Shown in pieces: positions 15,795-23,975 of a stretch of 64,000 nucleotides of DNA (its first letter is position 1; each line of letters begins with the position of its first letter). Origin of the DNA: Paenibacillus sp. YPG26 (GTDB lineage: Bacteria; Bacillota; Bacilli; Paenibacillales; Paenibacillaceae); NCBI RefSeq assembly GCF_023704175.1, contig NZ_CP084530.1, positions 306,501 through 370,500 of the forward strand. Reading direction: 5' to 3'. The notes under the pieces are model-generated. The model had not been told where the DNA came from. It saw nothing but the letters and a program-made list of their open reading frames with translations, and made no database searches. The position numbers and the translations under genes were made by a program.

Positions 15795-17183
15795 TCAGGC
15801 CATCTCCAGCTGCCGGATCAGTTCGGCTGCCGCCTCATCCGTGAGGCGTAGCCGTCCCTGCTCCTGCAGGATGCGTCCATCGCTTATGCGCTGGTCGAGC
15901 CAGTCGGTTATCCATCCAGGCGCATAGCCGCCTTGGCCGAATTCACCGCCAAAGGCAATCATGTCCTTATACACTTCCAAATAATGCTCGCGTCCGGTAT
16001 CCGGATAGGACTTCGTGTAGAGCCAGAACTGCACATCATACATCAGATAGGACAGCGGATCGGCATGGAATGAAAAGTGGCCTTTCTCTTCGACGATCCG
16101 GGTACAGATCCGGCGGATCTTCTGCTCGAGCTGATCCACCTCCGTGACCTGGGCACACAGTTCCTCCAGTAAGGGAGAGAATTGACCATGGGCTACCCGG
16201 TGAAGATCCGTTTCTTGGTCTTCTTCGAAGGTGTCGAACTCTTCCTCGCTGACCAGACCTCTGATAAATGCCTCGAAGTTATCGGCAAGGAAGGTAATCT
16301 CATAGTCGCTCTCCTGGTCCACGTGGACCACTTCGGGTTCCCCGTCTGGTCCGCAGGCCCGGTAGTCCAGCATGACCACGTCATGGCCAGCCGAAGGGCA
16401 GTCGCAGATGACGACCCCAATATCGGGATAGCCCCAATCTTCGATCATGAACTGGCTTCCGGTGTCGCCGCAGAGAGAGTAGCTTTTCTCCCGGCCGATG
16501 CCCATGATGCTTGTAATGGCGATATGATCCTCAGCCCACGAGGTCGCCTCCTCGGTCGGAAAGCAGGTATTCTTCGGAATCCCGCCGTTCTGCTGCTTCA
16601 TCAAGGCGATATAGGAAGCGGGAAGCTTGTATCCCAGCTCTTCCTCGACCGAGGCGATCATCTCATCCGTTGGCGGTTCGCTGACATAGGACTTCCTGGC
16701 ATAGTCGCTGTCTTCCCAGAATTCGCTAAGGAACTTGTCCGTAAAAGGAGCCGCATCCCCACTCGGACCCGTAGGCTCTAGCGCTGCGGCTGCCCGCTTG
16801 GCAGCTATCCGCTGCTCATGCTTCCGCTGCTTCTCCGCTCTCCGCAGGCTGGACTTCAGCAGCCATAAGGTATCCGAATCGCCGGGCTCAAGCTTGTCCG
16901 CTGTGACAAAGGCCTTCGCCGCTTCTTCATACCTGCCCAGATAGTACAGGGCGTAGCCGACCCGGTAATGCCACAGCGGGTCCTGCTGCCCGGCTTCAGC
17001 TATGAATGCAAATTGTTCAAGAGCTTCTTCATAGCGCTCCAGGTTGTTATAAGCCCTTGCCAGCCGGCCGATCGCATCATAATCCCGTTCTTCATCGGGA
17101 ATGACCAGCAGTGCATCGACGATCCGCTGATGTTCATTTGCCTCGTGCCAGTGGGTTAATTGATTGAGTAGTGTCTGGTCCAT
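15795..17183 (-). CDS. TPR and SMI1/KNR4 domain protein
   Basis: The 462-residue protein starts at ATG 17183 behind GGAGG. Residues about 10-110 are tetratricopeptide-like (ARAYNNLERYEEALEQFAFI, then GYALYYLGRYEEAAKAFVTA). Residues about 165-310 are an SMI1/KNR4 domain, recognised by SVEEELGYKLPASYIALMKQ, the QNGG turn, and the DxxFLADNFEAFI ending. A C-terminal region of about 120 residues (YLMYDVQFWLYTKSYPDTGR) is of unknown type. In bacteria SMI1/KNR4 proteins are mostly immunity proteins against contact-dependent polymorphic toxins. No toxin gene is visible in the window. Confidence 0.82.
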   Translation of the reverse strand: MDQTLLNQLTHWHEANEHQRIVDALLVIPDEERDYDAIGRLARAYNNLERYEEALEQFAFIAEAGQQDPLWHYRVGYALYYLGRYEEAAKAFVTADKLEPGDSDTLWLLKSSLRRAEKQRKHEQRIAAKRAAAALEPTGPSGDAAPFTDKFLSEFWEDSDYARKSYVSEPPTDEMIASVEEELGYKLPASYIALMKQQNGGIPKNTCFPTEEATSWAEDHIAITSIMGIGREKSYSLCGDTGSQFMIEDWGYPDIGVVICDCPSAGHDVVMLDYRACGPDGEPEVVHVDQESDYEITFLADNFEAFIRGLVSEEEFDTFEEDQETDLHRVAHGQFSPLLEELCAQVTEVDQLEQKIRRICTRIVEEKGHFSFHADPLSYLMYDVQFWLYTKSYPDTGREHYLEVYKDMIAFGGEFGQGGYAPGWITDWLDQRISDGRILQEQGRLRLTDEAAAELIRQLEMA

Positions 17184-17389
17184 AGGTGTGCCTCCGAAAT
17201 ATAGATTTAATCTTAAAAAAGCTTCTTGGGATGGGCCGTAATAAGAATCAGTAATCCATGTGGCTCTTTATATTCATACCAATTAATTACAACAAGCCTA
17301 TTGTACATGCTGGTAACATAATACTGTCAACTTTCGAGTCGATCGGAGAGCGATATGCTGTACGGAATCTGTAAGATACATACGCTTTT

Positions 17390-17421
17390 TGCAACAAACC
17401 TGCAGAAAAATGCAAGAAACC
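17390..17421 (+). promoter_or_regulatory. Three direct repeats, candidate LytTR binding sites
   Basis: TGCAACAAACC, TGCAGAAAAA and TGCAAGAAACC follow one another at 17390, 17401 and 17411, one helical turn apart. They end about 30 bases before a TATAGT -10 box (17452-17457) that lacks a good -35. This is where an activator such as the downstream LytTR protein would bind. Confidence 0.5.
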
Positions 17422-17484
17422 GAATAGGAGTGGCATAGGCGTTATTTTGCCTATAGTATGGACCTTGAGAGGAGGGAGCAACGC

Positions 17485-17931
17485 TTGAAGGTTATTTTTG
17501 AAGCGGACTCAACAATCAATCGCAACACTACCAAAGTCACTACCCACCCCGAAGAAAAGGGATCCTGGAGAAGTATTGAGGAAGCTCTCCGTGAGTGTGA
17601 CAGACAAATCGTAGTCATTAACGCCAAAAATGACCGAAATGTTCAAATTCCGTTAAATTCCATTGCAGCCATTCAATCCGAGGATCGGATGTGCTGTGTA
17701 CATGTTCTTAACGGGGAGATGTATTTGCTGAGCAGACGGCTCAAGCTTGTGGAAGAAGAACTCGATGAATCCGACTTCATGAGGATCAACAACCAGACCA
17801 TCATCAATACGAAGTTCATCAAGGAATTCTTCTCAACAGAGCATGCTAGGATAAAAGTAGTACTGACTAACAATTCCAGTTATTTTGTGAGTCGCCATTA
17901 CATCAAACAATTCAGGGGGAAATTCAAATGA
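17485..17931 (+). CDS. LytTR-family DNA-binding protein
   Basis: The start chosen is TTG 17485, eight bases after GGAGGG; an ATG 27 bases upstream lacks a site. The 148-residue product is a stand-alone LytTR regulator with no receiver domain. Residues about 50-145 are the LytTR fold, with LNSIAAIQSEDRMCCVHV, the RINNQTIINTKFIKEF strand-loop, and the closing VSRHYIKQFRGKF. The next gene overlaps it by four bases and encodes a DUF3021 membrane protein, the usual partner. LytTR-DUF3021 pairs normally control their own operon or a nearby transporter. Confidence 0.9.
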   Translation: MKVIFEADSTINRNTTKVTTHPEEKGSWRSIEEALRECDRQIVVINAKNDRNVQIPLNSIAAIQSEDRMCCVHVLNGEMYLLSRRLKLVEEELDESDFMRINNQTIINTKFIKEFFSTEHARIKVVLTNNSSYFVSRHYIKQFRGKFK

Positions 17932-18338
17932 TCAATCAATTGAAACAAAACTTTTTCCAGGTATTCACGATTACATCACTATGGTTAACCTTTCTCGCGA
18001 CGCTCTTTCTTAAGGATCAGACGATCAGCATGCTGTATTTGTGGAATATTGCAGGAATTGCGGTCATCTCGGCGGGATTATTCGGAGTCATGTACAACGC
18101 GCTGTGGAACTATTTCTCTCTGAAGCCGGTGTGGAACATTCTTATCTCATCTGTTCTTAATACACTGGGTGGACTTGCTGCTGTATGGTTGTTCTCCAAA
18201 GAAATGTTCGAGATTATCCTGCCTTGGGTTCCGGGAATGGTGGTATTGTCAGTAGTGCTGCATACCATTGCATTTTATTTCTACGCCAAAATGGAAAGTA
18301 AAAAGACCGCTGAGGAATTGAACAAGATTCTGAAGTAG
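17928..18338 (+). CDS. DUF3021-family membrane protein
   Basis: The 136-residue protein has four hydrophobic helices (about residues 13-30, 35-57, 71-90 and 98-120) and a short charged C-terminal tail (KMESKKTAEELNKILK). It overlaps the LytTR gene by ATGA, so translation is coupled. DUF3021 proteins are membrane partners thought to hold or inhibit the LytTR regulator. The unit ends at a terminator just downstream. Confidence 0.88.
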   Translation: MINQLKQNFFQVFTITSLWLTFLATLFLKDQTISMLYLWNIAGIAVISAGLFGVMYNALWNYFSLKPVWNILISSVLNTLGGLAAVWLFSKEMFEIILPWVPGMVVLSVVLHTIAFYFYAKMESKKTAEELNKILK

Positions 18339-18365
18339 GCTTTATTCATACAGTGTGATGGACGG

Positions 18366-18393
18366 GGCTGTCTCTTGGAGACAGTCTCTTTGT
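18366..18393 (+). terminator. Rho-independent terminator of the LytTR/DUF3021 unit
   Basis: The stem CTGTCTC (18368-18374) pairs with GAGACAG (18378-18384) and is followed by the T-rich TCTCTTTGTTG. Confidence 0.75.
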
Positions 18394-18506
18394 TGTCCGG
18401 AAGGAGGCAACTTTAGAAAGATATATAAGGGTTGTGATAGGTTTATACCTTCTCACTCGTATTACATAATAGGTACCGGGTACAAAGGAAGGGAGGGCAG
18501 CTTGTC

Positions 18507-19046
18507 TTGAATACAATATCTGAGGACGTCCTTGTAGAGAAAATCAAGAACCGCGATGAGAGAGCGATTGCTTCTATTATTCAAGCCTATGGAGGGCTGC
18601 TATCGGCCATTATCAGGCGTTATGTCCATTACAATCAGCAGGAGTATGAGGAGTGTCTGGACGATGTGCTGCTGGCGGCCTGGCACAATATCGGCTCATT
18701 TGACCCCGAGAAGAACTCGTTCAAGCAGTGGATTGCGGCAATTGCCAAGTACCGTGCTATAGATTATCAGCGTAAAATATTGAGGAACCAGAGCCAAATT
18801 AGTCACATTGAAATAACGGATGATTTACTCAGAGTAGAGCCGGTTCCGCCGCAACGGGATGTTGAAGAGGTGCTGCGCCACTTGTCCCAGCTAGAAAGGG
18901 ATATTTTCGTGAAATATTACTTGGAGGGCGTACCTTCCCGCGAAATGGCCACCGAGATGAAGGTACAAGAATCCTGGATCCATAACAAGCTTTCGCGCGG
19001 ACGCAAAAAACTGAGACAGCTGTTCATTTCAAATAAAGAGGTGTAG
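18507..19046 (+). CDS. RNA polymerase ECF-type sigma factor
   Basis: The 179-residue sigma factor starts at TTG 18507, nine bases after GGAGGG. Region 2 spans about residues 22-90 (DDVLLAAWHNIGSFDPEKNS, FKQWIAAIAKYRAIDYQRK). Region 4 spans about 120-175 (LSQLERDIFVKYYLEGVPSR, then the helix-turn-helix with NKLSRGRKKLRQLF). The gene is followed after three bases by its membrane anti-sigma partner, so this is a surface-stress module. Confidence 0.92.
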   Translation: MNTISEDVLVEKIKNRDERAIASIIQAYGGLLSAIIRRYVHYNQQEYEECLDDVLLAAWHNIGSFDPEKNSFKQWIAAIAKYRAIDYQRKILRNQSQISHIEITDDLLRVEPVPPQRDVEEVLRHLSQLERDIFVKYYLEGVPSREMATEMKVQESWIHNKLSRGRKKLRQLFISNKEV

Positions 19047-19049
19047 TAG

Positions 19050-20033
19050 ATGTCCTTATATGATGAGTTAAATAATGTACGGATCGATGTATCGGTGTAT
19101 GAGGAAGAGATACTGACCGAGATGGAGCAGAAAAGGTGGGAAAAGCGCGTGCTCCGCAAGCTCCCTAAGCGTAAGTCTCATTCCATGATCAAGTGGGCTG
19201 GACTGGCAGGTGCCCTCATCTTGGCAGTAAGTCTAATAATTCCGCTGAGCGGTACGGCGCTGGCCAAAATGCCATTGATCTACCGATTAATCGAGAGCTT
19301 CATCCAAGTTGATAACCCGCCCGATCTATCCAATTATAAGACAGCTGTTGGTGAGACCGCCGAGAACTCCTATGGCAGGATGACCTTGAACGAAGTGTTG
19401 GTCGATACGGATCGTGTATTGATCAGTGCCACATTGGAGCCCATTAAAGGTGTGAACATGGATGAGGTGTCAACCTTGTCTCCCAGCATCTTGGTTAATG
19501 GAGAAGAGGCTCCCCATCCCTTTTCTAGCCAATCATTTGGAGAAGAGAACAATGGAACCTACACAATAACCGGGGATGTTCCGCTAAATACCTTGCCTCA
19601 TACTCCCAAGGGTAATCAACTTCAGATTAAGATTTCCTATACAATAGACAGCAAAAGGGTAGTTCTAGATAAACCATGGGTGTTCGATGTCAATGTATCC
19701 ACCCAGCAGATGCAAAAGGATACGGTCACCTATGAACTGAACAAGCCTCTTCCACTCAAGCATGGAGGAACGGTTACAATTAATAAGGTCGTAAGTTCAC
19801 CTGTCTCGACAATACTCTATTACGATGTGAGTCAAGCTGAGCTAGGATCCTTCTGGATCAGACTTGTATCCAAAGGCGGAAAGATAAAAGAACTTCAATA
19901 TTATGAATCCATATTTAGTGGAGAACGCACTTATCATCGTTATGGCCCCTTGGATCTGAAGAAGGAGACCTATTGGATTGTGGCGGAGGATAAGAATGGC
20001 AAAGAGATTAGTCCTCGTGTTCCAATCAAATAA
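19050..20033 (+). CDS. DUF4179-type membrane anti-sigma factor
   Basis: The 327-residue protein has a cytosolic N-terminus of about 45 residues, a single membrane helix (about 47-70, WAGLAGALILAVSLIIPLSG) and an extracytoplasmic domain. The region after the helix, with ALAKMPLIYRLIESFIQVDN and ENSYGRMTLNEVLVDTDRVL, matches DUF4179, found in anti-sigma factors linked to ECF sigma genes in Paenibacillus and Bacillus. The three-base gap to the sigma gene supports this. Confidence 0.88.
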   Translation: MSLYDELNNVRIDVSVYEEEILTEMEQKRWEKRVLRKLPKRKSHSMIKWAGLAGALILAVSLIIPLSGTALAKMPLIYRLIESFIQVDNPPDLSNYKTAVGETAENSYGRMTLNEVLVDTDRVLISATLEPIKGVNMDEVSTLSPSILVNGEEAPHPFSSQSFGEENNGTYTITGDVPLNTLPHTPKGNQLQIKISYTIDSKRVVLDKPWVFDVNVSTQQMQKDTVTYELNKPLPLKHGGTVTINKVVSSPVSTILYYDVSQAELGSFWIRLVSKGGKIKELQYYESIFSGERTYHRYGPLDLKKETYWIVAEDKNGKEISPRVPIK

Positions 20034-20043
20034 GCTCAAAGTG

Positions 20044-20076
20044 AACCCGCTCATACAGCGGGTTATTGCTTTTCGT
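20044..20076 (+). terminator. Rho-independent terminator of the sigma/anti-sigma operon
   Basis: AACCCGCT (20044-20051) pairs with AGCGGGTT (20057-20064) and is followed by ATTGCTTTTCG. Confidence 0.75.
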
Positions 20077-20200
20077 TCGAATTTAGTTACTTTTCTCTCC
20101 TTGTCATATTATTCAATTGTTACAATAATTCTCATCTCTTTGATGCACCTCGGACACTAGACTGTGATATATTTGGTTTGTAAAATGTTGGGAGGCTGGA

Positions 20201-20389
20201 GTGTTGAGTGACTACATAGAGAAGATTCGATACCGATGAACATCTACCGTTGTATTACAGGAGATCAAGAAGACCTTTGATAGGTATATGAATAAGGTAA
20301 AAGCAATCTATCATAACCAGTCCGAATACCTCAGAATCATAAATACATACCTTCAAATCCTGGAACAAGACTACCTCAGGGGGAACTAA
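20201..20389 (+). pseudogene. Small gene interrupted by an in-frame TGA
   Basis: GTG 20201 follows GGGAGG by seven bases and reads MLSDYIEKIRYR, then a TGA at 20237-20239. The same frame then continues (TSTVVLQEIKKTFDRYMNKV onward) to a TAA at 20387-20389, one base before the next gene's ATG. The whole would be a charged, helical protein of 62 residues. The good ribosome binding site and the tight join to the next gene suggest a real gene disabled by one point mutation, or a sequencing error. Confidence 0.6.
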
Positions 20390-20390
20390 T

Positions 20391-21383
20391 ATGGCAAAGC
20401 GCCGCACTGTCTTTATGGCTGTAGTATTTATTCTTGCACTCATACTGGGCTATTCCAATAAGGGTGTCATTTCATTCCGGCTCTTTAAGCCTCAATTGGA
20501 GGAGCTCCATACAATCATCACGCCCGCCGCAAATGACAGACAAACCTTCAATGCAATGAAGAAACTACCTATAGATGGATGGCCCCCGGAGCTTAATGTG
20601 GTTCAGGACCCTGCGACGCTGGGTGATCCGTCAGGATACACCTTCGTAACCCTCACCCTGACAATAAAAAATACAAATTATATGAAAATGAAGAACCTGT
20701 ATATCGACCTGGATCCTGTCCTGGCGAATAAGAATCAGATCATCCTATATACCAGAGACGCGCAATATATTGAAGTATCCCCCTTCGGGAGTTCCTCGTC
20801 GCTTAACTTCAATGTGTTATTGAAGACCAATAGTCCCGATCAAGATGAGGCTCTTCAAATTTTGAGTTACAGCCATTTATATTTGAGATGGGATGGTGAT
20901 CATAGCACAACGATCGATTTCCCTGAGAAAGCAAGCTTTTACAATTATGAAAGGGGTACGGTCATGGAGATTCTGAGCTGGGCTATTGGCATGATTCTAT
21001 TTATATTAAGCGCGCTTCATATCTATTGGATTTGTGGAGGCCGATGGGGTGCAGCAGGTGCGATTCCCAGCAGGGGAGGGGAGCCGCTGTTTCGCCCATC
21101 CGCAGTAAGTACGGGAGTGGTAGCCATTTTGCTGGCTTTGGCGGCTTGGCTGGTGTTAGAGCTGGAGGCGATTAAGCCGGTCTTGTTCCCGGAAGCCTTG
21201 CTGTGGATCGGTGGATGGCTGCTTGGAGCGGTATTCACTCTACGTGCTATTGGAGATTTCCGCTGGGTTGGCTTCTTCAAGAAAGAGAAGGGTACGGTAT
21301 TTGCCCGCCTGGACAGCCGTTTCTATTCCCCGCTGTGCTTGTTCCTAGGGGTGTCCATTCTGCTAATTATGGTATGGGGATGA
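20391..21383 (+). CDS. Membrane protein of unknown function
   Basis: The 330-residue protein has a signal-anchor near residues 7-23. An extracytoplasmic domain of about 165 residues has immunoglobulin-like beta character (FVTLTLTIKNTNYMKMKNLY, YLRWDGDHSTTIDFPEKASF). Four further helices follow, at about 187-210, 235-255, 265-285 and 312-329. The start follows the interrupted small gene by one base, with CAGGGGG upstream, so the two were co-transcribed. I do not recognise the family. Confidence 0.75.
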   Translation: MAKRRTVFMAVVFILALILGYSNKGVISFRLFKPQLEELHTIITPAANDRQTFNAMKKLPIDGWPPELNVVQDPATLGDPSGYTFVTLTLTIKNTNYMKMKNLYIDLDPVLANKNQIILYTRDAQYIEVSPFGSSSSLNFNVLLKTNSPDQDEALQILSYSHLYLRWDGDHSTTIDFPEKASFYNYERGTVMEILSWAIGMILFILSALHIYWICGGRWGAAGAIPSRGGEPLFRPSAVSTGVVAILLALAAWLVLELEAIKPVLFPEALLWIGGWLLGAVFTLRAIGDFRWVGFFKKEKGTVFARLDSRFYSPLCLFLGVSILLIMVWG

Positions 21384-21515
21384 CTCTTGTCTCCATAAAC
21401 AATAACCGCCTGCAGCAGCCTAGCCAGTCTATCCGCACTATATTTGGTAGGTATAGTCCTCGTGCAGCTCTCCTCAGGAACTGACGGGTGCGCTCCTCTT
21501 TAGGCCTATAATTCC

Positions 21516-21544
21516 TTGACAATGTCCTCCGATGAACATAACAT
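21516..21544 (+). promoter_or_regulatory. SigA-type promoter of the acyl-CoA dehydrogenase-like gene
   Basis: TTGACA (21516-21521) and TAACAT (21539-21544) are separated by 17 bases, about 55 bases upstream of the start codon. A loose inverted repeat ATAAAA...TTTTAT follows at about 21552-21572 and could be an operator. Confidence 0.65.
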
Positions 21545-21600
21545 CTATTTCATAAAAGTCTATAGGTTTTATCGGCTAACAGACCATAGGGGGCGGACAT

Positions 21601-22770
21601 ATGTTGAATTTATTCATAAGAACGGATGCTCAGCGCGAATGGCTGGAGAAGCTGAAGCAGAAGGAAGCCGCATTTAAGGAGAGAGCGGACCAGATCGACA
21701 AGCTCGGAGTTTTCCCTGTAGAGAATATTCAGGAATTAACCGGGCTTGGTTATACACGGTCAACCCTTCCAGCCTCCTATGGAGGGGACGGGCTGCGGGT
21801 ATATGATATGATTCTGCTTCAGGAGACACTGGCGAGCTTCGATGCTTCCACCGCACTATCGCTTGGCTGGCACCTGTCAGGTGTGGGGGAGCTGTTCGAG
21901 AAGCGGCTCTGGTCGGAGGACAAGCTGGAGTTTATTGCGAAGGAAGTTCAGAAGGGGGCCCTGCTCAACCGGGCAGCCAGCGAGGCGCAGACCGGCAGCC
22001 CGACAAGAGGCGGACGCCCTGGGACAACCGCGGTGAAGCAGGGGGACAGCTGGGTGATCACAGGGCGCAAAATTTACACAACCTTGTCCCCAGTGCTGAC
22101 TTATTTCATTGTATCGGCCTGGATTGAGGAGGAGCAGACGGTTGGGCAGTTCCTGCTGCATAAGGATCTGGAGGGGCTCCGAATTGAGGAGACCTGGGAC
22201 ACGATCTCGCTGCGGGGAACGGGGAGCCATGATCTTGTCCTGGAGCAGGTCACAGTCGGTGCGGATCAGCTTGTTGAGCTCGGCAGGAAGGCTGTCCCTG
22301 CGGGTCCGGGAGGGCTGCCGAATGCCTGGCTGCTTCATATTCCAGCGTGTTACCTGGGCATTGCCCAGGCTGCCCGGGACTATGCGCTGAAGTTCGCCAA
22401 CGAGTATACACCGAACAGCATCAGCGGTCCGATCAGCCAGCTTCCGAATGTGCAGCATCTGCTTGGAGAGATTGATCTCGAGCTAATGAAGGCAAGACAT
22501 TTCTTGTATAGTGTAGCCGCAGCTTATGACGATGAATCCCGCAGGGATTATCTGAGTACGGAGCTTGGCGCCGCCAAGCACATCGTTACCAATTCGGCGA
22601 TCACCATCGTGGACAAGGCGATGCGGGTAGTTGGCATTCGCAGCCTGCAGAATGATAATCCTCTCCAGCGCTATTACCGGGATGTTAGAGCCGGGCTGCA
22701 TAATCCGCCTATGGATGATGCAACGCTGAACAAAATCGCCCTATCTGCCATCGAGCAGGCAAAGGGATAA
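21601..22770 (+). CDS. Acyl-CoA dehydrogenase-family flavoprotein
   Basis: The 389-residue protein follows AGGGGGCGG and covers the full family length. The N-terminal helical domain contains LPASYGGDGLRVYDMILLQE. The middle beta domain contains AASEAQTGSPTRGG and WVITGRKIYTT. The C-terminal helical domain ends with VRAGLHNPPMDDATL, typical of the SfnB/DszC-like subgroup that includes flavin-dependent monooxygenases as well as dehydrogenases. The catalytic glutamate is not obvious, so a non-acyl-CoA substrate is possible. It has its own promoter and a strong terminator downstream. Confidence 0.85.
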   Translation: MLNLFIRTDAQREWLEKLKQKEAAFKERADQIDKLGVFPVENIQELTGLGYTRSTLPASYGGDGLRVYDMILLQETLASFDASTALSLGWHLSGVGELFEKRLWSEDKLEFIAKEVQKGALLNRAASEAQTGSPTRGGRPGTTAVKQGDSWVITGRKIYTTLSPVLTYFIVSAWIEEEQTVGQFLLHKDLEGLRIEETWDTISLRGTGSHDLVLEQVTVGADQLVELGRKAVPAGPGGLPNAWLLHIPACYLGIAQAARDYALKFANEYTPNSISGPISQLPNVQHLLGEIDLELMKARHFLYSVAAAYDDESRRDYLSTELGAAKHIVTNSAITIVDKAMRVVGIRSLQNDNPLQRYYRDVRAGLHNPPMDDATLNKIALSAIEQAKG

Positions 22771-22892
22771 GCTAACTGGCCAAACTCCCTCTCTTTGGCT
22801 GCTTAGAAAGAAGAAGGCAATTAGTCTATGAGGGACACATTCCAACCTTAACAAGCATTCACATTCTAAATGGTTCCCCAGGAGCCGTCCTT

Positions 22893-22945
22893 CAAAGGGG
22901 CAATCCCATCGTCATTCAAGGATGACGTACGAGATTGCCCCTTTG
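22893..22945. terminator. Strong hairpin terminator between convergent genes
   Basis: CAAAGGGGCAATC (22893-22905) pairs exactly with GATTGCCCCTTTG (22933-22945), and ATCGTCAT/ATGACGTA extend the inner stem. It lies between the flavoprotein gene and the convergent ATP-grasp gene. Confidence 0.75.
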
Positions 22946-23006
22946 TGTGCGACATAGAACTATGATATCCAAGCTGTTCTGCCCTTCTCATAGGGGGCGG
23001 CAAGGT

Positions 23007-23795
23007 CTACCTCGCAGAACGCGCCTTCCCGCAATTAAGCGGGTAGCTCCTTCCGTAGGCTCTACCGTAGGCGATAATACGCCTGATCAGGGACTGGTCA
23101 GGCAGCAGGGTGAAAGGGCAGGGATCCGGCCGGGTGTTCACTTCGAGAATCCACGGCTTCAGCTTGCGGTCCACCGCAATGTCCAGCCCCAGCTCGTTCA
23201 TGAACGGATAGCGCCTGGCCATCTTGGCCGAGGTAAGCAGCGCCATACGATCCATTCGCCGGAGCAGTCTCTTTGCTCTGCGCTTGCCCGCCGGGCGGCG
23301 CAGCAGATCTATAGGATCGTAGATCGTGCCTCCCTGACTGCCGTTCGTCACCGCTCGGCGGGGATGCGCTAATCTTCCGGCTATTCCGGTAGGCTCCCAG
23401 ACCCGGTCAGGTCTGCGTTGAATCATGACGCGGAAGTCATAGGGTCTGCCTTTGTGCCGAAGCACATGAATCCCCTTTTGGATCAGATAGCGCTTACGCC
23501 GGATAATTCTCCCCAGACGCACAGCGAGTTCCCTAAATGAACGGCAAGTCACAGGCCGGGTCCCTTGATGGAAGGTGTAATAGCCCTTGCGGGCTTCAAC
23601 CCGGATAACCCCCACGCCCATTGAACCGTTGTCCGGCTTCACATAGACCATTCCATAGCGGTGAAGCATCTGCAGCAGCGCCCTCGGTGAATAAGGCCGG
23701 ATCGCCGGAAGATGACGGGCAAGCCTGCGGCTGGAGAGTAGAATACGGTGTTTCAGCAGCTTGCTCCTTACACGCCTTCGTGTTGTGCTCAACAA
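23007..23795 (-). CDS. YheC/YheD-family ATP-grasp protein
   Basis: The 262-residue protein begins at TTG 23795 after AAAGGGGCTG. ATP-grasp elements are visible: YVKPDNGSMGVGVIRV (ATP-binding Lys and Gly loop), YDFRVMIQRRPDRVWEPTG, and the metal-binding end LGLDIAVDRKLKPWILEVNT. Bacillus YheC/YheD proteins are described as spore-coat associated. This one is shorter than the usual YheC and consists almost only of the ATP-grasp domain. It is divergent from the diaminopropionate operon, so a ligase role there is conceivable but not shown. Confidence 0.83.
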   Translation of the reverse strand: MLSTTRRRVRSKLLKHRILLSSRRLARHLPAIRPYSPRALLQMLHRYGMVYVKPDNGSMGVGVIRVEARKGYYTFHQGTRPVTCRSFRELAVRLGRIIRRKRYLIQKGIHVLRHKGRPYDFRVMIQRRPDRVWEPTGIAGRLAHPRRAVTNGSQGGTIYDPIDLLRRPAGKRRAKRLLRRMDRMALLTSAKMARRYPFMNELGLDIAVDRKLKPWILEVNTRPDPCPFTLLPDQSLIRRIIAYGRAYGRSYPLNCGKARSAR

Positions 23796-23975
23796 CTTCA
23801 GCCCCTTTTCTAATCTTGATTATGATCCTTCTTAAGTTGGCTTATGTGGCTTGGATTTCTGACCATTGTTCATCTTATGGAGGCGGCAGCTCGTATGTGT
23901 TAGACCAGAACCTAGCGGGATAAGTCTGCATACGCTACAAAGTGAACGAAAGTGACTCGTAAGGAGTGTGCAGAT

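Noticed and set aside
20237..20239. TGA as a selenocysteine codon
   Set aside because: No SECIS-like hairpin follows and the protein is not of a known selenoprotein type; a point mutation or sequencing error is simpler.
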